From: a bacterium
Lineage (GTDB): Bacteria > CSSED10-310 > JAJRTK01
Assembly (NCBI GenBank): GCA_024278345.1
Contig: JAJRTK010000259.1
Span: forward strand, 1-16,951
DNA: 16,951 nucleotides
Reading direction: 5' to 3'
This document shows positions 8,383 through 15,690 of this stretch, piece by piece. The notes below the pieces were generated by a model that saw only the letters and a list, made by a program, of their open reading frames with translations, made no database searches and had not been told where the DNA came from. The translations under genes and the position numbers were made by a program. The first letter of the stretch is position 1; each line of letters opens with the position of its first letter.

Positions 8383-8553
8383 ATGATCTGGAAGAGCGAA
8401 ATGGTGCTCTACGGGCTGATGATTCTTAACGTTCTGGGCGTTGCGGCCTGCTTGGTTTGGGCCTGGCGGAGGGGACTCCTCAAGGACCTCGATAGCGCGG
8501 CAACCGCGATGTTCGAAGAGCCCAGAGAAGCACGGGAGGATTCTGATGACTGA
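8383..8553 (+). CDS. Small cbb3-operon membrane protein (CcoQ position, CcoS-like tail)
   Basis: 56 aa, ATG one base after the ccoO stop. One transmembrane helix (about 7-28) precedes the charged tail RRGLLKDLDSAATAMFEEP. Its spacing of Gly, Asp-Leu and Met-Phe echoes the CcoS tail at 2762-2908 ([16 protein letters not shown]). By position it is the CcoQ analogue, a small stabilising subunit, but the tail hints at a CcoS relative. Its 3' end overlaps the next gene by 8 bp. Function is inferred from context only. Confidence 0.65.
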   Translation: MIWKSEMVLYGLMILNVLGVAACLVWAWRRGLLKDLDSAATAMFEEPREAREDSDD

Positions 8554-8752
8554 TGACAAGAAACACGACGAAGTCGCCGAGTACCCGGGCGGCCTTCTGG
8601 AGAACCCTGGCGGGAGCTTGCCGATCTTTCTCAAGCTCACCTATGTCGGATTTGTTCTCTTTGGGATCATTTACTTCGTCCTCTACATGGCTGGAGACGG
8701 TTCAGCCCTGGTAGAGCAATTCAACCAGTTGACAGGCTATGGGCATCCCTGA
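8546..8752 (+). CDS. CcoP N-terminal-like small subunit without haem domain
   Basis: 68 aa. The N-terminal part has the shape of the FixP/CcoP N-terminal segment: 'EYPGGLLENPGGSLPIF', then one transmembrane helix (about 33-51). The protein ends at the point where CcoP normally continues into two CxxCH domains. No CxxCH follows in any frame before ccoG, so this is not a simple frameshift. It overlaps both neighbours (8 bp before, 14 bp after). I infer a structural third subunit whose electron entry role has passed to another cytochrome. Confidence 0.65.
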   Translation: MTDDKKHDEVAEYPGGLLENPGGSLPIFLKLTYVGFVLFGIIYFVLYMAGDGSALVEQFNQLTGYGHP

Positions 8753-9983
8753 CGCCCTCTCGGTGAGGCCGCCCAAGGACGGCCTCTTTCATCGGTGGCG
8801 CCGCATCACTCAAAGCGCGGTGCTGCTTCTACTCCTCCTCGCCCCTTTTCTGGAAATCCTGCGTTTCGACCTCGCCAGCGAACAACTGGTCCTTGTGGGA
8901 ACGCGCTTTTCCATGGGTGAATTGGGAGTGGTCTACGGGCTGCTGCTCTTGGGGATGTTTCTGCTGATAGCGGCAGCGATTCTGTACGGGCGGCTCTGGT
9001 GTGGCTGGGTCTGTCCTCAGACCTCCCTTTCAGAGCTGGCGGCGGAGCTTGAGCGCCAAATTATCCGGCGGCACCACGCCAGACCGTGGCGGCGATGGGC
9101 GGCCCGGGCTACGATTCTCCTTCTCAGCGCCCTCCTTGCCGCCAGTATGGTGAGCTACTTCGTCAAGCCCGCCGACTTCCTGGCTCCAACAGTAGTCATC
9201 TGGGTCTCATTCACGATTCTCTGGGCAATGGTGGCGGCAAACCTTCTTTGGGTGCGCCATCACTTCTGTCCCGGTCTCTGCCCCTACGGGATTCTACAGA
9301 GTCTCTTTCAGGATGACCACACTATGGGCGTCACCCCCATCGATGGGAGGGAAATCGGCTGTTTTTCCGGGTGCAAGGGCTGCTCGCAATGCTGTTTTCT
9401 GGGCATCGACATCCGCCGGCACCCCTTTGACACCCTTTGCTTCAACTGCGGGGATTGCATCGACGCTTCCCGCTCTTTGGAGGGCCGGCGTGGACTCCCG
9501 CCGATCCTTGGATTCCGCTTCGGGGCCGGTGAATCGAAGATGCCTTACTGGCTGCAACGACTAGGGCTCTCCGACTTCAAGCGCCTTGGCGGGACAACGG
9601 TGATCCTGGTGCTGGCGGGATTCCTGACGCTGCAACTCGGCCAGCGGCAAGAGTTCGACTTTCAGCTTGCGCCCCGGTTCGACGAGCTGGAAGCCCTGGA
9701 AAACGGCTCGGTTGTGAACCACTATTCGCTGCTTCTGGCCAACCGTCGCACCGAACCACTCCGGCTAGCGCTGGCGGTAGAAGGGTTTATCGGGCTCGAG
9801 CTCGACGATCCCAGCACTCCGCTGCTCCTCTCTCCCCTGACGGAAACCCGAATCGACCTGATCTTGAGCTCTCCCGCTCAAGGCATCAAAGCCGGAGCCC
9901 ACGCCATCCGTGTCAAGGGACAAGACGAGCGGGGCCTCTCCCTCGTCCGCTTCACCCGCTTCTTCGTCCCCACCAAGAGGTAA
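8739..9983 (+). CDS. ccoG: Cbb3 oxidase accessory protein CcoG (FixG), Fe-S membrane protein
   Basis: 414 aa, about five transmembrane helices and a C-terminal Ig-like domain (from about 310, VVNHYSLLLANRRTEPLRL) as in FixG/RdxA. CxxxC motifs are C88/C92 (WCGWVC) and C177/C181 (FCPGLC). The ferredoxin region has C208/212/215/219 (C-x3-C-x2-C-x3-C) and C234/237/240, where the fourth ligand is S244. CcoG is known as a cupric reductase supplying Cu(I) for CuB. The ATG at 8739 overlaps the previous gene by 14 bp; GTG at 8763 is an alternative start. Confidence 0.9.
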   Translation: MGIPDALSVRPPKDGLFHRWRRITQSAVLLLLLLAPFLEILRFDLASEQLVLVGTRFSMGELGVVYGLLLLGMFLLIAAAILYGRLWCGWVCPQTSLSELAAELERQIIRRHHARPWRRWAARATILLLSALLAASMVSYFVKPADFLAPTVVIWVSFTILWAMVAANLLWVRHHFCPGLCPYGILQSLFQDDHTMGVTPIDGREIGCFSGCKGCSQCCFLGIDIRRHPFDTLCFNCGDCIDASRSLEGRRGLPPILGFRFGAGESKMPYWLQRLGLSDFKRLGGTTVILVLAGFLTLQLGQRQEFDFQLAPRFDELEALENGSVVNHYSLLLANRRTEPLRLALAVEGFIGLELDDPSTPLLLSPLTETRIDLILSSPAQGIKAGAHAIRVKGQDERGLSLVRFTRFFVPTKR

Positions 9984-9988
9984 ACGTT

Positions 9989-10315
9989 ATGCGCGGCCTG
10001 TTGATCGGTGTCATGCTCTTTTTCTTTGGCCTCATGATCGTCGTCTGGATCGCCTCGATCCACGCGGACCCGAAAATGATCGTGGTGCCGGAAGGAGAAA
10101 TGTCCATGCCGCTCCCTCCTCCCAAAACCGCCCCAAAAAACTCTCTTGGGACTGAATCTGGTTCAAATGCTTTCCTCTCTTTGGGTTGTACTCCGCTCCC
10201 ATCGGGCGCCGTCCGACACCCGCTACTCGCCTCTCTCCACCCTCAAAAACTTCCTGACAGAAGAGCAAGAAAGAGTGCCACTACCGGTAACAACCGCCTA
10301 GAAGGAACCAAATGA
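9989..10315 (+). CDS. Small single-TM protein in the CcoH (FixH) position
   Basis: 108 aa. Residues 1-22 form one hydrophobic helix, followed by ASIHADPKMIVVPEGEM and then a Pro/Ser-rich, low-information tail. Position between ccoG and the TauE/SafE gene is that of ccoH/fixH, and the helix plus short extracytoplasmic stretch is compatible, but I do not see a clear FixH domain. The stop overlaps the next start (ATGA), which supports translation of the full frame. The tail may be a drifted or frameshifted C-terminus. Function is uncertain. Confidence 0.5.
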   Translation: MRGLLIGVMLFFFGLMIVVWIASIHADPKMIVVPEGEMSMPLPPPKTAPKNSLGTESGSNAFLSLGCTPLPSGAVRHPLLASLHPQKLPDRRARKSATTGNNRLEGTK

Positions 10316-11304
10316 CAGCCATTATTGGATCGGCATTCCTCGTAGGTCTCCTGGGCTCCGTCCACTGCATCGGCATGTGTGGCCCGCTGGCTATCGCCAT
10401 CGGCGCGGGCGGGCGGAATCGGGCCAGTGGGCTGTGGCTCTATCTAGTTGGAAAAGGCACCACCTACATGGTTCTCGGGCTGGCTGCGGGGGTCGTGGGC
10501 AGCGCCTTCGGCAATCCCGCACTGGGCAAAACGGGGATCGCCGGGCTGGCAATCCTTACCGGCATCGCGATGATCGTGCTTGGACTGATCCACGGCTGGA
10601 AGCTCTGGCCCGCCGCAAGACGCTCCCCGAACCATCCAACCTCAACCGGTGGAGCACGACCTGCAGGACCCGGACAACCTGGCCGGAGAAAGGGAGCCAT
10701 CTCAATCCTCATGGGCGCTGCCCTCCGTTCCCGAAGCCGGTTCAAGCCATACGCGGCTGGCATTTTGACCGGCCTCCTGCCCTGCGGCCTGGTCTATGCC
10801 ATGGTGGCACAAGCTGCCTCCGCCGGTTCCCCTCTGCCAGCCCTCCTTGTCATGGCGGCCTTCGGGCTGGGAACAGCTCCGGCCCTCTGGGCGGTAGGGT
10901 GGTCCAGCCGCTTCATGAGCAACCGCGCCCGCGCACTTGGGGACAAGGGGTATCCACCTAAGCCGGGACACGCAACAAAACCAAAAAAAAGACGCGCAGC
11001 GTACAAAAACGTGGGTCCAGGGAGCGCGCTCCCTGGTGGGTGCAGGGCGAAGCCCTGCCAGGGGACGGGGGATGGAATCCCCGGACCACCTACGGGTAAC
11101 GCGCGGCGTGACCCGCCGAGCGATAGCGAGGCGTTGCCCGGACGCTTGCGATTCCACAGTCCTGGGAATGTCCCGCCTTGCGTGGATACCCAGGACAAGC
11201 TGGCAGCCGGTGGAGTCATCCTCATGGGAGCTCTGGCTATCTGGCGCGGCCTCCACCTGGTCTTGTCGTCTCCCGCCGTCCAATCCTGCCATCATGGCGG
11301 CTGA
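10312..11304 (+). CDS. TauE/SafE (DsbD_2-like) membrane protein of cbb3 assembly, carrying an in-frame insertion
   Basis: 330 aa. The N-terminus has the metal-site motif HCIGMCGP at 18-25, and the C-terminus ends SCHHGG. Membrane helices are at about 5-30, 43-62, 74-93, 141-160, 165-187, and a last one at about 299-315. Such proteins ('TauE/SafE' or UreH-like) are frequent in cco clusters and are thought to handle copper. Between ALGDK and LAAGG lie 84 extra codons encoded by a MITE-like element (10948-11192 plus a 7-bp duplication). Without it the protein would be 246 aa, a normal family length, with an uninterrupted final helix. Whether the extended protein still works is unknown; the insert would lie in the loop before the last helix. 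It overlaps ccoI by 11 bp. Confidence 0.8.
   Translation: MTAIIGSAFLVGLLGSVHCIGMCGPLAIAIGAGGRNRASGLWLYLVGKGTTYMVLGLAAGVVGSAFGNPALGKTGIAGLAILTGIAMIVLGLIHGWKLWPAARRSPNHPTSTGGARPAGPGQPGRRKGAISILMGAALRSRSRFKPYAAGILTGLLPCGLVYAMVAQAASAGSPLPALLVMAAFGLGTAPALWAVGWSSRFMSNRARALGDKGYPPKPGHATKPKKRRAAYKNVGPGSALPGGCRAKPCQGTGDGIPGPPTGNARRDPPSDSEALPGRLRFHSPGNVPPCVDTQDKLAAGGVILMGALAIWRGLHLVLSSPAVQSCHHGG
10941..10947. repeat. Target-site duplication, left copy (GGACAAG)
   Basis: GGACAAG immediately precedes the left inverted repeat and recurs at 11193-11199, one base after the right inverted repeat. Joining the two flanks through one copy gives R-A-L-G-D-K-L-A-A-G-G in frame, the expected run into the last helix of the host protein. 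Confidence 0.75.
10948..11192. mobile_element. 245-bp MITE-like element with terminal inverted repeats
   Basis: Terminal inverted repeats are 10948-10970 (beginning GGGTATCCAC and ending CGGGACA) and 11169-11191 (beginning TGTCCCG and ending GTGGATACCC), matching at 20 of 23 positions. The 7-bp sequence GGACAAG flanks the element on both sides (10941-10947 and 11193-11199), as a target-site duplication would. Inside are a perfect 20-bp palindrome (11017-11036), a hairpin GCAGGGC-GAA-GCCCTGC (11042-11058) and a hairpin GGGGAT-GGA-ATCCCC (11068-11082). No transposase is encoded. The element plus duplication adds 252 bp and leaves at least two forward frames open. Confidence 0.8.
11193..11199. 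repeat. Target-site duplication, right copy (GGACAAG)
   Basis: Second copy of the 7-mer at 10941-10947. A single A (11192) separates it from the right inverted repeat. The exact duplication could instead be 6 bp (GGACAA) with 24-bp repeats whose outermost base differs. Confidence 0.75.
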
Positions 11305-13852
11305 ACCCGATCTGGCCCCCCCCGCGCCCAACGGGAAGCTCTGTGAGCTGTGCGGCGGGGCGCGGCCGAGCTCCAGACCACGATATTGCTGCGACGGCTG
11401 CATGCGAGTGGCGGAGATCCTGGCCGCATCGGGCTACACCGGCGAAGCGAAGCATAGCGGAATCTGGAAACAGGCAGCCCTGGCGGGATTGGTCCCCAGA
11501 AGAGCGGATCCCGGCATGAAGCTGGGCGCCTCGACAGAGCCGGGAAGCGCGGACCCTACCACCTACCGATGGAAGCGGACCTCAACGCAAGAAAAAAAGA
11601 GGGTGAATCAAGCTTCCCACCCTCGGCGGAAACCAGATTTCGGTGTTGAGAGCGGGCCAACGCCGCCACTTCGGCCCATTCAGCGTCAAAAACAGGAAGT
11701 CTCCTTCGATCTGGAAGGCCTCTGGTGCCCATCCTGTGCCTGGCTCATCGAGGCAACCCTGGTGCGCCTCCCCGGCGTAGCCCGGGCCAGATCGAGCTTC
11801 CTGACGGAATCGCTCCACGTCCTTTTCGATCCCAGCGCCATCGGGCGAAACGACCTGGTCCGCCAGATCGAGCAACTCGGCTACCGCGTAGTCCACGGGC
11901 AAGAGAAGAGCCCTGTCCGAGGCCCTCTCCTGCGCTTTGGCATCGCCGCCTTTTTCACGGCGAACGTCATGATGCTCTCTTATTCCTTCTACGCCGTTCG
12001 CTGGGATGCTGCCCCCCAAGCCCTGGAGGCACTGCTTCCGTGGATTCTCGCGGCCCTTTCAGCGCCAGTGGTCTTCGGGTGCGGTTACCCCATCCTCCGG
12101 CGTGCCTGGCTGGCCCTCAGAGCCCGAGCGGTGACCATGGATACACTCATCGCACTGGGTTCAGTCTCGGCCTTCCTTTTCAGCACAGCGGCGGTGCTCC
12201 GCGGGAATCAGGATGTCTACTTTGACGGAGCCTGTGCGCTCATCACTTTCTGGCTTCTTGGACGCGTCCTGGAACAATCGGCTTTCGCCCGAGCCACGTG
12301 CGTCGGCCAAGCGGTTCGGCGGCTCCTTCCCCGCAAGGCCCGAAAACTGGTGGATTCCCAGACCGTCTGGGTCTCCACGTCACAGTTGAAACCGGGAGAC
12401 AGAATCCAGGTCGCCCCTGGGGAACGGATCCCCGTGGACGCCCGAGTGCTCAGCGAGACCGGCCGGATCTCCACCGCCGTCATCGACGGCGAACCGCGGC
12501 CTCGGCTAGTTCAGGCCGGGGCCCGGGTTCAGGGCGGATCGGTCTGCGGCGAGACGCGGCTGGAGATGGAAGTCCTGGCTTGCGCGGACAAATCTATGCT
12601 CGCGAAGATCGCGGAACACGTGGCCCGGGCTTCGGGCAAGCCCCGGGAAGGCGTCGATCTGGCCGACGCCCTGGCTCGCCTCTTTCTGCCGCTGGTTCTG
12701 GTCCTTTCAGCGGTCACGGGAGCAGCGATGCTCGGCTCGGGCTCGAGTTTGGCCGCTGCATTCGAGAGGGCCCTGAGCGTGCTTGTGGTCTCCTGCCCGT
12801 GCGCTCTGGGAATCGCTGCTCCTCTGGCCCGAGTGATAGCCGCGGGAGCCCTGGCCAGGCGCGGCGTCATCGTCCGGCGGGAGGATGCCCTCGAAGACCT
12901 GGCAACCGCTGAATGGGTGGCGTTCGACAAGACGGGAACTCTCACCGAAGGGCGCCTCGACCTCCAAAGAATCGAGGTTCAGGGCGCAACAAAGCAAGAG
13001 GTTCTCCATTGGGCATCCGTCCTGGAAACGGCATCGGGGCATCCCATCGCCATGGCCCTCCGGCGGGCGGAGGAAAAGGACCTCTCTTCTCATAATGGCC
13101 ACCTCTCACCGCACACTTCAGTGCCCGGAAAAGTCCTGGGCAGCCGTGGAGTCACCGGTTTCGTCCATGGCCACCGGGCACTCCTGGGCCGGCCACAATG
13201 GGTTGAAGACCTCATGGGCCCGATCCCCGGCAACCTGGAACAAGATCTCTCAGAAGAGCGAAGCCGCGGCAGGACCGCCATCCTCTTCGCCACGGGAGAT
13301 GGAACGTGGGGCCTCTTAGCATTCGGGGATTCCATTCGACCCGAAGCCCGGGCCACCGTCGATGCACTCCGGAGTGCCGGATTGCGGACCGCCATCATAT
13401 CCGGAGACTCCCGGGAAGCCACCGAAGCATGCGGCAGAAGCGTCGGCGCCGACTTCGCCCTGGGAGACCACCTTCCAGAGGAAAAGGCCCAGTGGCTCGA
13501 AACTCAAGAATCGGAGAGCGGCCGGACGCCGATCTTCGTGGGAGACGGAATCAACGACGCCCCGGCTCTGGCGGCTTCGGTGGGGATCGCCGTAGCCAGC
13601 GGCGCCGACTTCGCCAGGGAAACCGCGGACATCCTTTTCGCGGAAAAGGGACTGCAAGAGATCGTCCCACTCATCCGAACGGCTGGGATGATGCGCTCCA
13701 TCATCCGGCAGAATCTGATCTGGGCGGCGCTCTACAACGCCGTGGCAATCCCCGCCGCCATTTCTGGACTTCTGACCCCGGTCTTCGCGGCGGGAGCCAT
13801 GGTGACCAGCGGCCTTTTGGTGACCTTCAACGCTCTCCGCCTCCGTCCGTGA
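11294..13852 (+). CDS. ccoI: Cbb3 copper-transporting P1B-type ATPase CcoI
   Basis: 852 aa from the ATG at 11294; the frame stays open upstream only because it runs through the MITE-like element. Domains in order: a Cys-rich metal-binding domain (C17, C20, C32, C33, C36); a ~75-residue Pro/Lys-rich linker; an HMA domain with CPSC at 145-148; transmembrane helices; an actuator domain whose TGE loop reads DGE (398-400); the ion site CPC at 501-503; phosphorylation site DKTGT at 545-549; HP at 583-584; and GDGINDAP at 750-757. All point to the FixI/CcoI group that moves Cu(I) outward for delivery to CuB of CcoN. Its start overlaps the preceding gene by 11 bp, and it ends the operon. Confidence 0.92.
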   Translation: MAAEPDLAPPAPNGKLCELCGGARPSSRPRYCCDGCMRVAEILAASGYTGEAKHSGIWKQAALAGLVPRRADPGMKLGASTEPGSADPTTYRWKRTSTQEKKRVNQASHPRRKPDFGVESGPTPPLRPIQRQKQEVSFDLEGLWCPSCAWLIEATLVRLPGVARARSSFLTESLHVLFDPSAIGRNDLVRQIEQLGYRVVHGQEKSPVRGPLLRFGIAAFFTANVMMLSYSFYAVRWDAAPQALEALLPWILAALSAPVVFGCGYPILRRAWLALRARAVTMDTLIALGSVSAFLFSTAAVLRGNQDVYFDGACALITFWLLGRVLEQSAFARATCVGQAVRRLLPRKARKLVDSQTVWVSTSQLKPGDRIQVAPGERIPVDARVLSETGRISTAVIDGEPRPRLVQAGARVQGGSVCGETRLEMEVLACADKSMLAKIAEHVARASGKPREGVDLADALARLFLPLVLVLSAVTGAAMLGSGSSLAAAFERALSVLVVSCPCALGIAAPLARVIAAGALARRGVIVRREDALEDLATAEWVAFDKTGTLTEGRLDLQRIEVQGATKQEVLHWASVLETASGHPIAMALRRAEEKDLSSHNGHLSPHTSVPGKVLGSRGVTGFVHGHRALLGRPQWVEDLMGPIPGNLEQDLSEERSRGRTAILFATGDGTWGLLAFGDSIRPEARATVDALRSAGLRTAIISGDSREATEACGRSVGADFALGDHLPEEKAQWLETQESESGRTPIFVGDGINDAPALAASVGIAVASGADFARETADILFAEKGLQEIVPLIRTAGMMRSIIRQNLIWAALYNAVAIPAAISGLLTPVFAAGAMVTSGLLVTFNALRLRP

Positions 13853-14019
13853 AAAAAACTGAGAGAGATTGCCCATCGAACCCGTCCCAACCTCGATACC
13901 GATCTGCTGAAAACCCGTGACGTCGTTCCCGATAATCTTGTTGTCGGAACTCCCACCAGCCACATCCTGGAAACCTTCCAGGAAAAACGGCGGACTGCGG
14001 CGGACTGCGCCGGCAAACC
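13853..14019 (+). pseudogene. Possible coding remnant between ccoI and the AAA gene
   Basis: Directly after the ccoI stop, the same frame is open without an ATG/GTG and reads ...LDTDLLKTRDVVPDN, then GTPTSHILETFQEKRR. The charged, protein-like composition suggests a 5'-truncated gene, but I do not recognise it. The HILETF part recurs at the nucleotide level at 15671-15690, where it reads HILETFRDNR and stops shortly after. The two could be the split or duplicated end of one gene either side of the AAA module. Highly tentative. Confidence 0.25.
13960..13979 (+). repeat. Direct repeat flanking the AAA-ATPase gene, left copy
   Basis: The 20-mer beginning CCACATCCTGG and ending AAACCTTCC is identical at 15671-15690, same orientation. 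Similarity extends loosely on both sides (about 38 bp with several mismatches). The pair brackets the minus-strand AAA-ATPase/nuclease gene almost exactly. Confidence 0.7.
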
Positions 14020-15592
14020 CTACAGGCGAAGAAGGGTGATCCTCCGGCCTTCGTGCAAGAGCTTCTCCATCCCGCTCCGCTCCTCCGCGGAACCCGCCTC
14101 CGGGCGACGGTCGAAGATCACCAAAACACCTTCCTCCAACCCCAGCTTCTCCAGGTAGCCAGCCAGTTGCTCCAAACCCTCCCTCAACGGATCAGGACGA
14201 CCGGGACGCCACACCTTCAGCTCCAGCGCCGCGAGCTGCTCACATCCCTCGTGGGGCCAACGAATACAGAGATCCATCCGACCACGGCCCACGGCATACT
14301 CACGGTCGAGACGACCACCCCCGTTCACGATCCGCTGCAAAAACGCCTTGAGCACCAGGTGCGGCGCCACTTCATGGTACGGCTGCACACCCATCAGCGC
14401 CTCGCCGTGCTGCTTCCAGAAACCAACAAACGCCTCCAAAAGCGACTCCACATCCAGACGACCATCCTCACACACATACCACGCCGTCTCATAGGGAATC
14501 GTCAACTGGGCGCCATACGCCAGAGACCGAGGGATCACTTCCCGGTAGATCGGGTTCGCAATCTCCAGGTGCCCGCCACGGCGCCTGGAAACCAGACCAA
14601 GATCCTCCACATAAGCAGCGTCGTCGTGGATCCGGTCTCCCAAAAGAAGATCACCCGCAAGAATCGGCTCCAGCACTCGACGGACCCGGGGCTCGCGAAG
14701 CTTCTCCACCAAAGAGTCCAGGTGCGTGTCACGGCGCTCAATGAGCGCCTCCTTCGCCCACAACATGTGCCCAGCCGTCACCACGACACTCCGATCACGC
14801 ACATCCTTCTCCACTACCTGCCGGGCCAGGGCGTTCACCAGCCACGGCTGACCCTGCGGTCAGTTCCCACGCCAGCTCCAGCGCCTCTTCCTCGAACCCC
14901 TGGCCCGTCTCCTCCGTGTGCTGACCGTAAAGTTCGCCGATCTCTCCTCTCGTGAAATTCCGGATCCTCAGAGACTCTACCTTGATGTTGAACGGCGACG
15001 ACGTTCCAAGGCTCGCCCGATCCGGACGGGTCCGCACCTTGTAGTCCCGCACGTCCCGAAGCCCAATCAGTGCCATGGAGTGAGGAAAATGCTCCGGACG
15101 CTCCACATACCCCGCCCGAAGCTGACGCAACACCGATAGCAAACTCTCGTCACGCAGCGGGTCGATCTCGTCCAAAAACAGCACCACCGGACGCGGACAG
15201 CCCTCACTCCAGCGCGTCAAGCACACCTGGAGACGTGTCGTCCATTCAATCGACTTCATACTCTCGGCCTCCGGGGGACGAAGCGCCTTGGGAAGCCTTT
15301 CCGCCGTAAGCTCCATGGAACGAAGCACCGCCTGCACCGCCGGCTCCACGTCCCCTCCGGCTGCCTCCGCCGCCTCGCAACTCATGTGCAGCGCCGCATA
15401 CTTCCCCTCCGCCGTCAATCGCTTCGCCAACGTCCGGAAACAGGTCGTCTTACCCACTTGTTGCGGCGCGTGGATCACGAAGTAGAGCTTCTGCTCGATC
15501 AGCTCCCGGATACCGGGCAACCGGCGCTCCGGCGGCAGCATGTAGTGATCCCAGGGATCACAGGGACCGGCGACATTGAAGAAACGGGTCAT
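14020..15592 (-). pseudogene. AAA-like ATPase fused to PD-(D/E)XK nuclease domain, broken by a +1 frameshift
   Basis: The ATG at 15592 follows GGAGGAG; an upstream in-frame ATG (15646) is less likely. The first part has a Walker A variant APQQVGKTT (42-50) and Walker B LFLDEID (to 144). After ...WELTAG the frame breaks, and the continuation QPWLVNALARQVVEKD lies in another frame, which fits one extra C in the CCC at 14852-14854. The second part ends with a nuclease-like core, GRGRMDLCIRW followed by LAALELKVW, matching the D...ExK pattern. Corrected, the protein is about 523 aa. This architecture belongs to the AAA-ATPase-like/PDDEXK_9 type of proteins, multi-copy genes of unknown biological role. 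Either sequencing error or true inactivation explains the frameshift. Confidence 0.75.
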
Positions 15593-15670
15593 GGCAGCTC
15601 CTCCGGGGGACCACGCCCGGCTCTCCAAAGAAAACCAGGCCATCACGACATCCTCAAGAGCCCCATCCTA

Positions 15671-15690
15671 CCACATCCTGGAAACCTTCC
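15671..15690 (+). repeat. Direct repeat flanking the AAA-ATPase gene, right copy
   Basis: Identical 20-mer to 13960-13979. It lies 79 bp upstream of the AAA gene start. Together the copies enclose about 1.7 kb, suggesting acquisition of the gene as a unit or a duplicated target. Confidence 0.7.

Noticed and set aside
10937-11293. 119-residue N-terminal extension of CcoI
   Set aside because: The frame is open only because it passes through the MITE-like element and the overlapped TauE/SafE gene; CcoI similarity begins after the ATG at 11294.
13316-13963. Minus-strand 215-residue open frame over the end of ccoI
   Set aside because: It overlaps the GDGINDAP region of CcoI in antisense and shows no recognisable motif.
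13987-14010. Short CGGCGGACTG direct repeat as a tandem-repeat locus
   Set aside because: Only two 10-bp copies; too short to call more than chance in GC-rich DNA.
14053-14955. Plus-strand 300-residue open frame opposite the AAA/nuclease gene
   Set aside because: Repetitive Gln/Pro/His/Arg composition typical of a reverse-strand shadow; the minus strand has clear ATPase and nuclease motifs.
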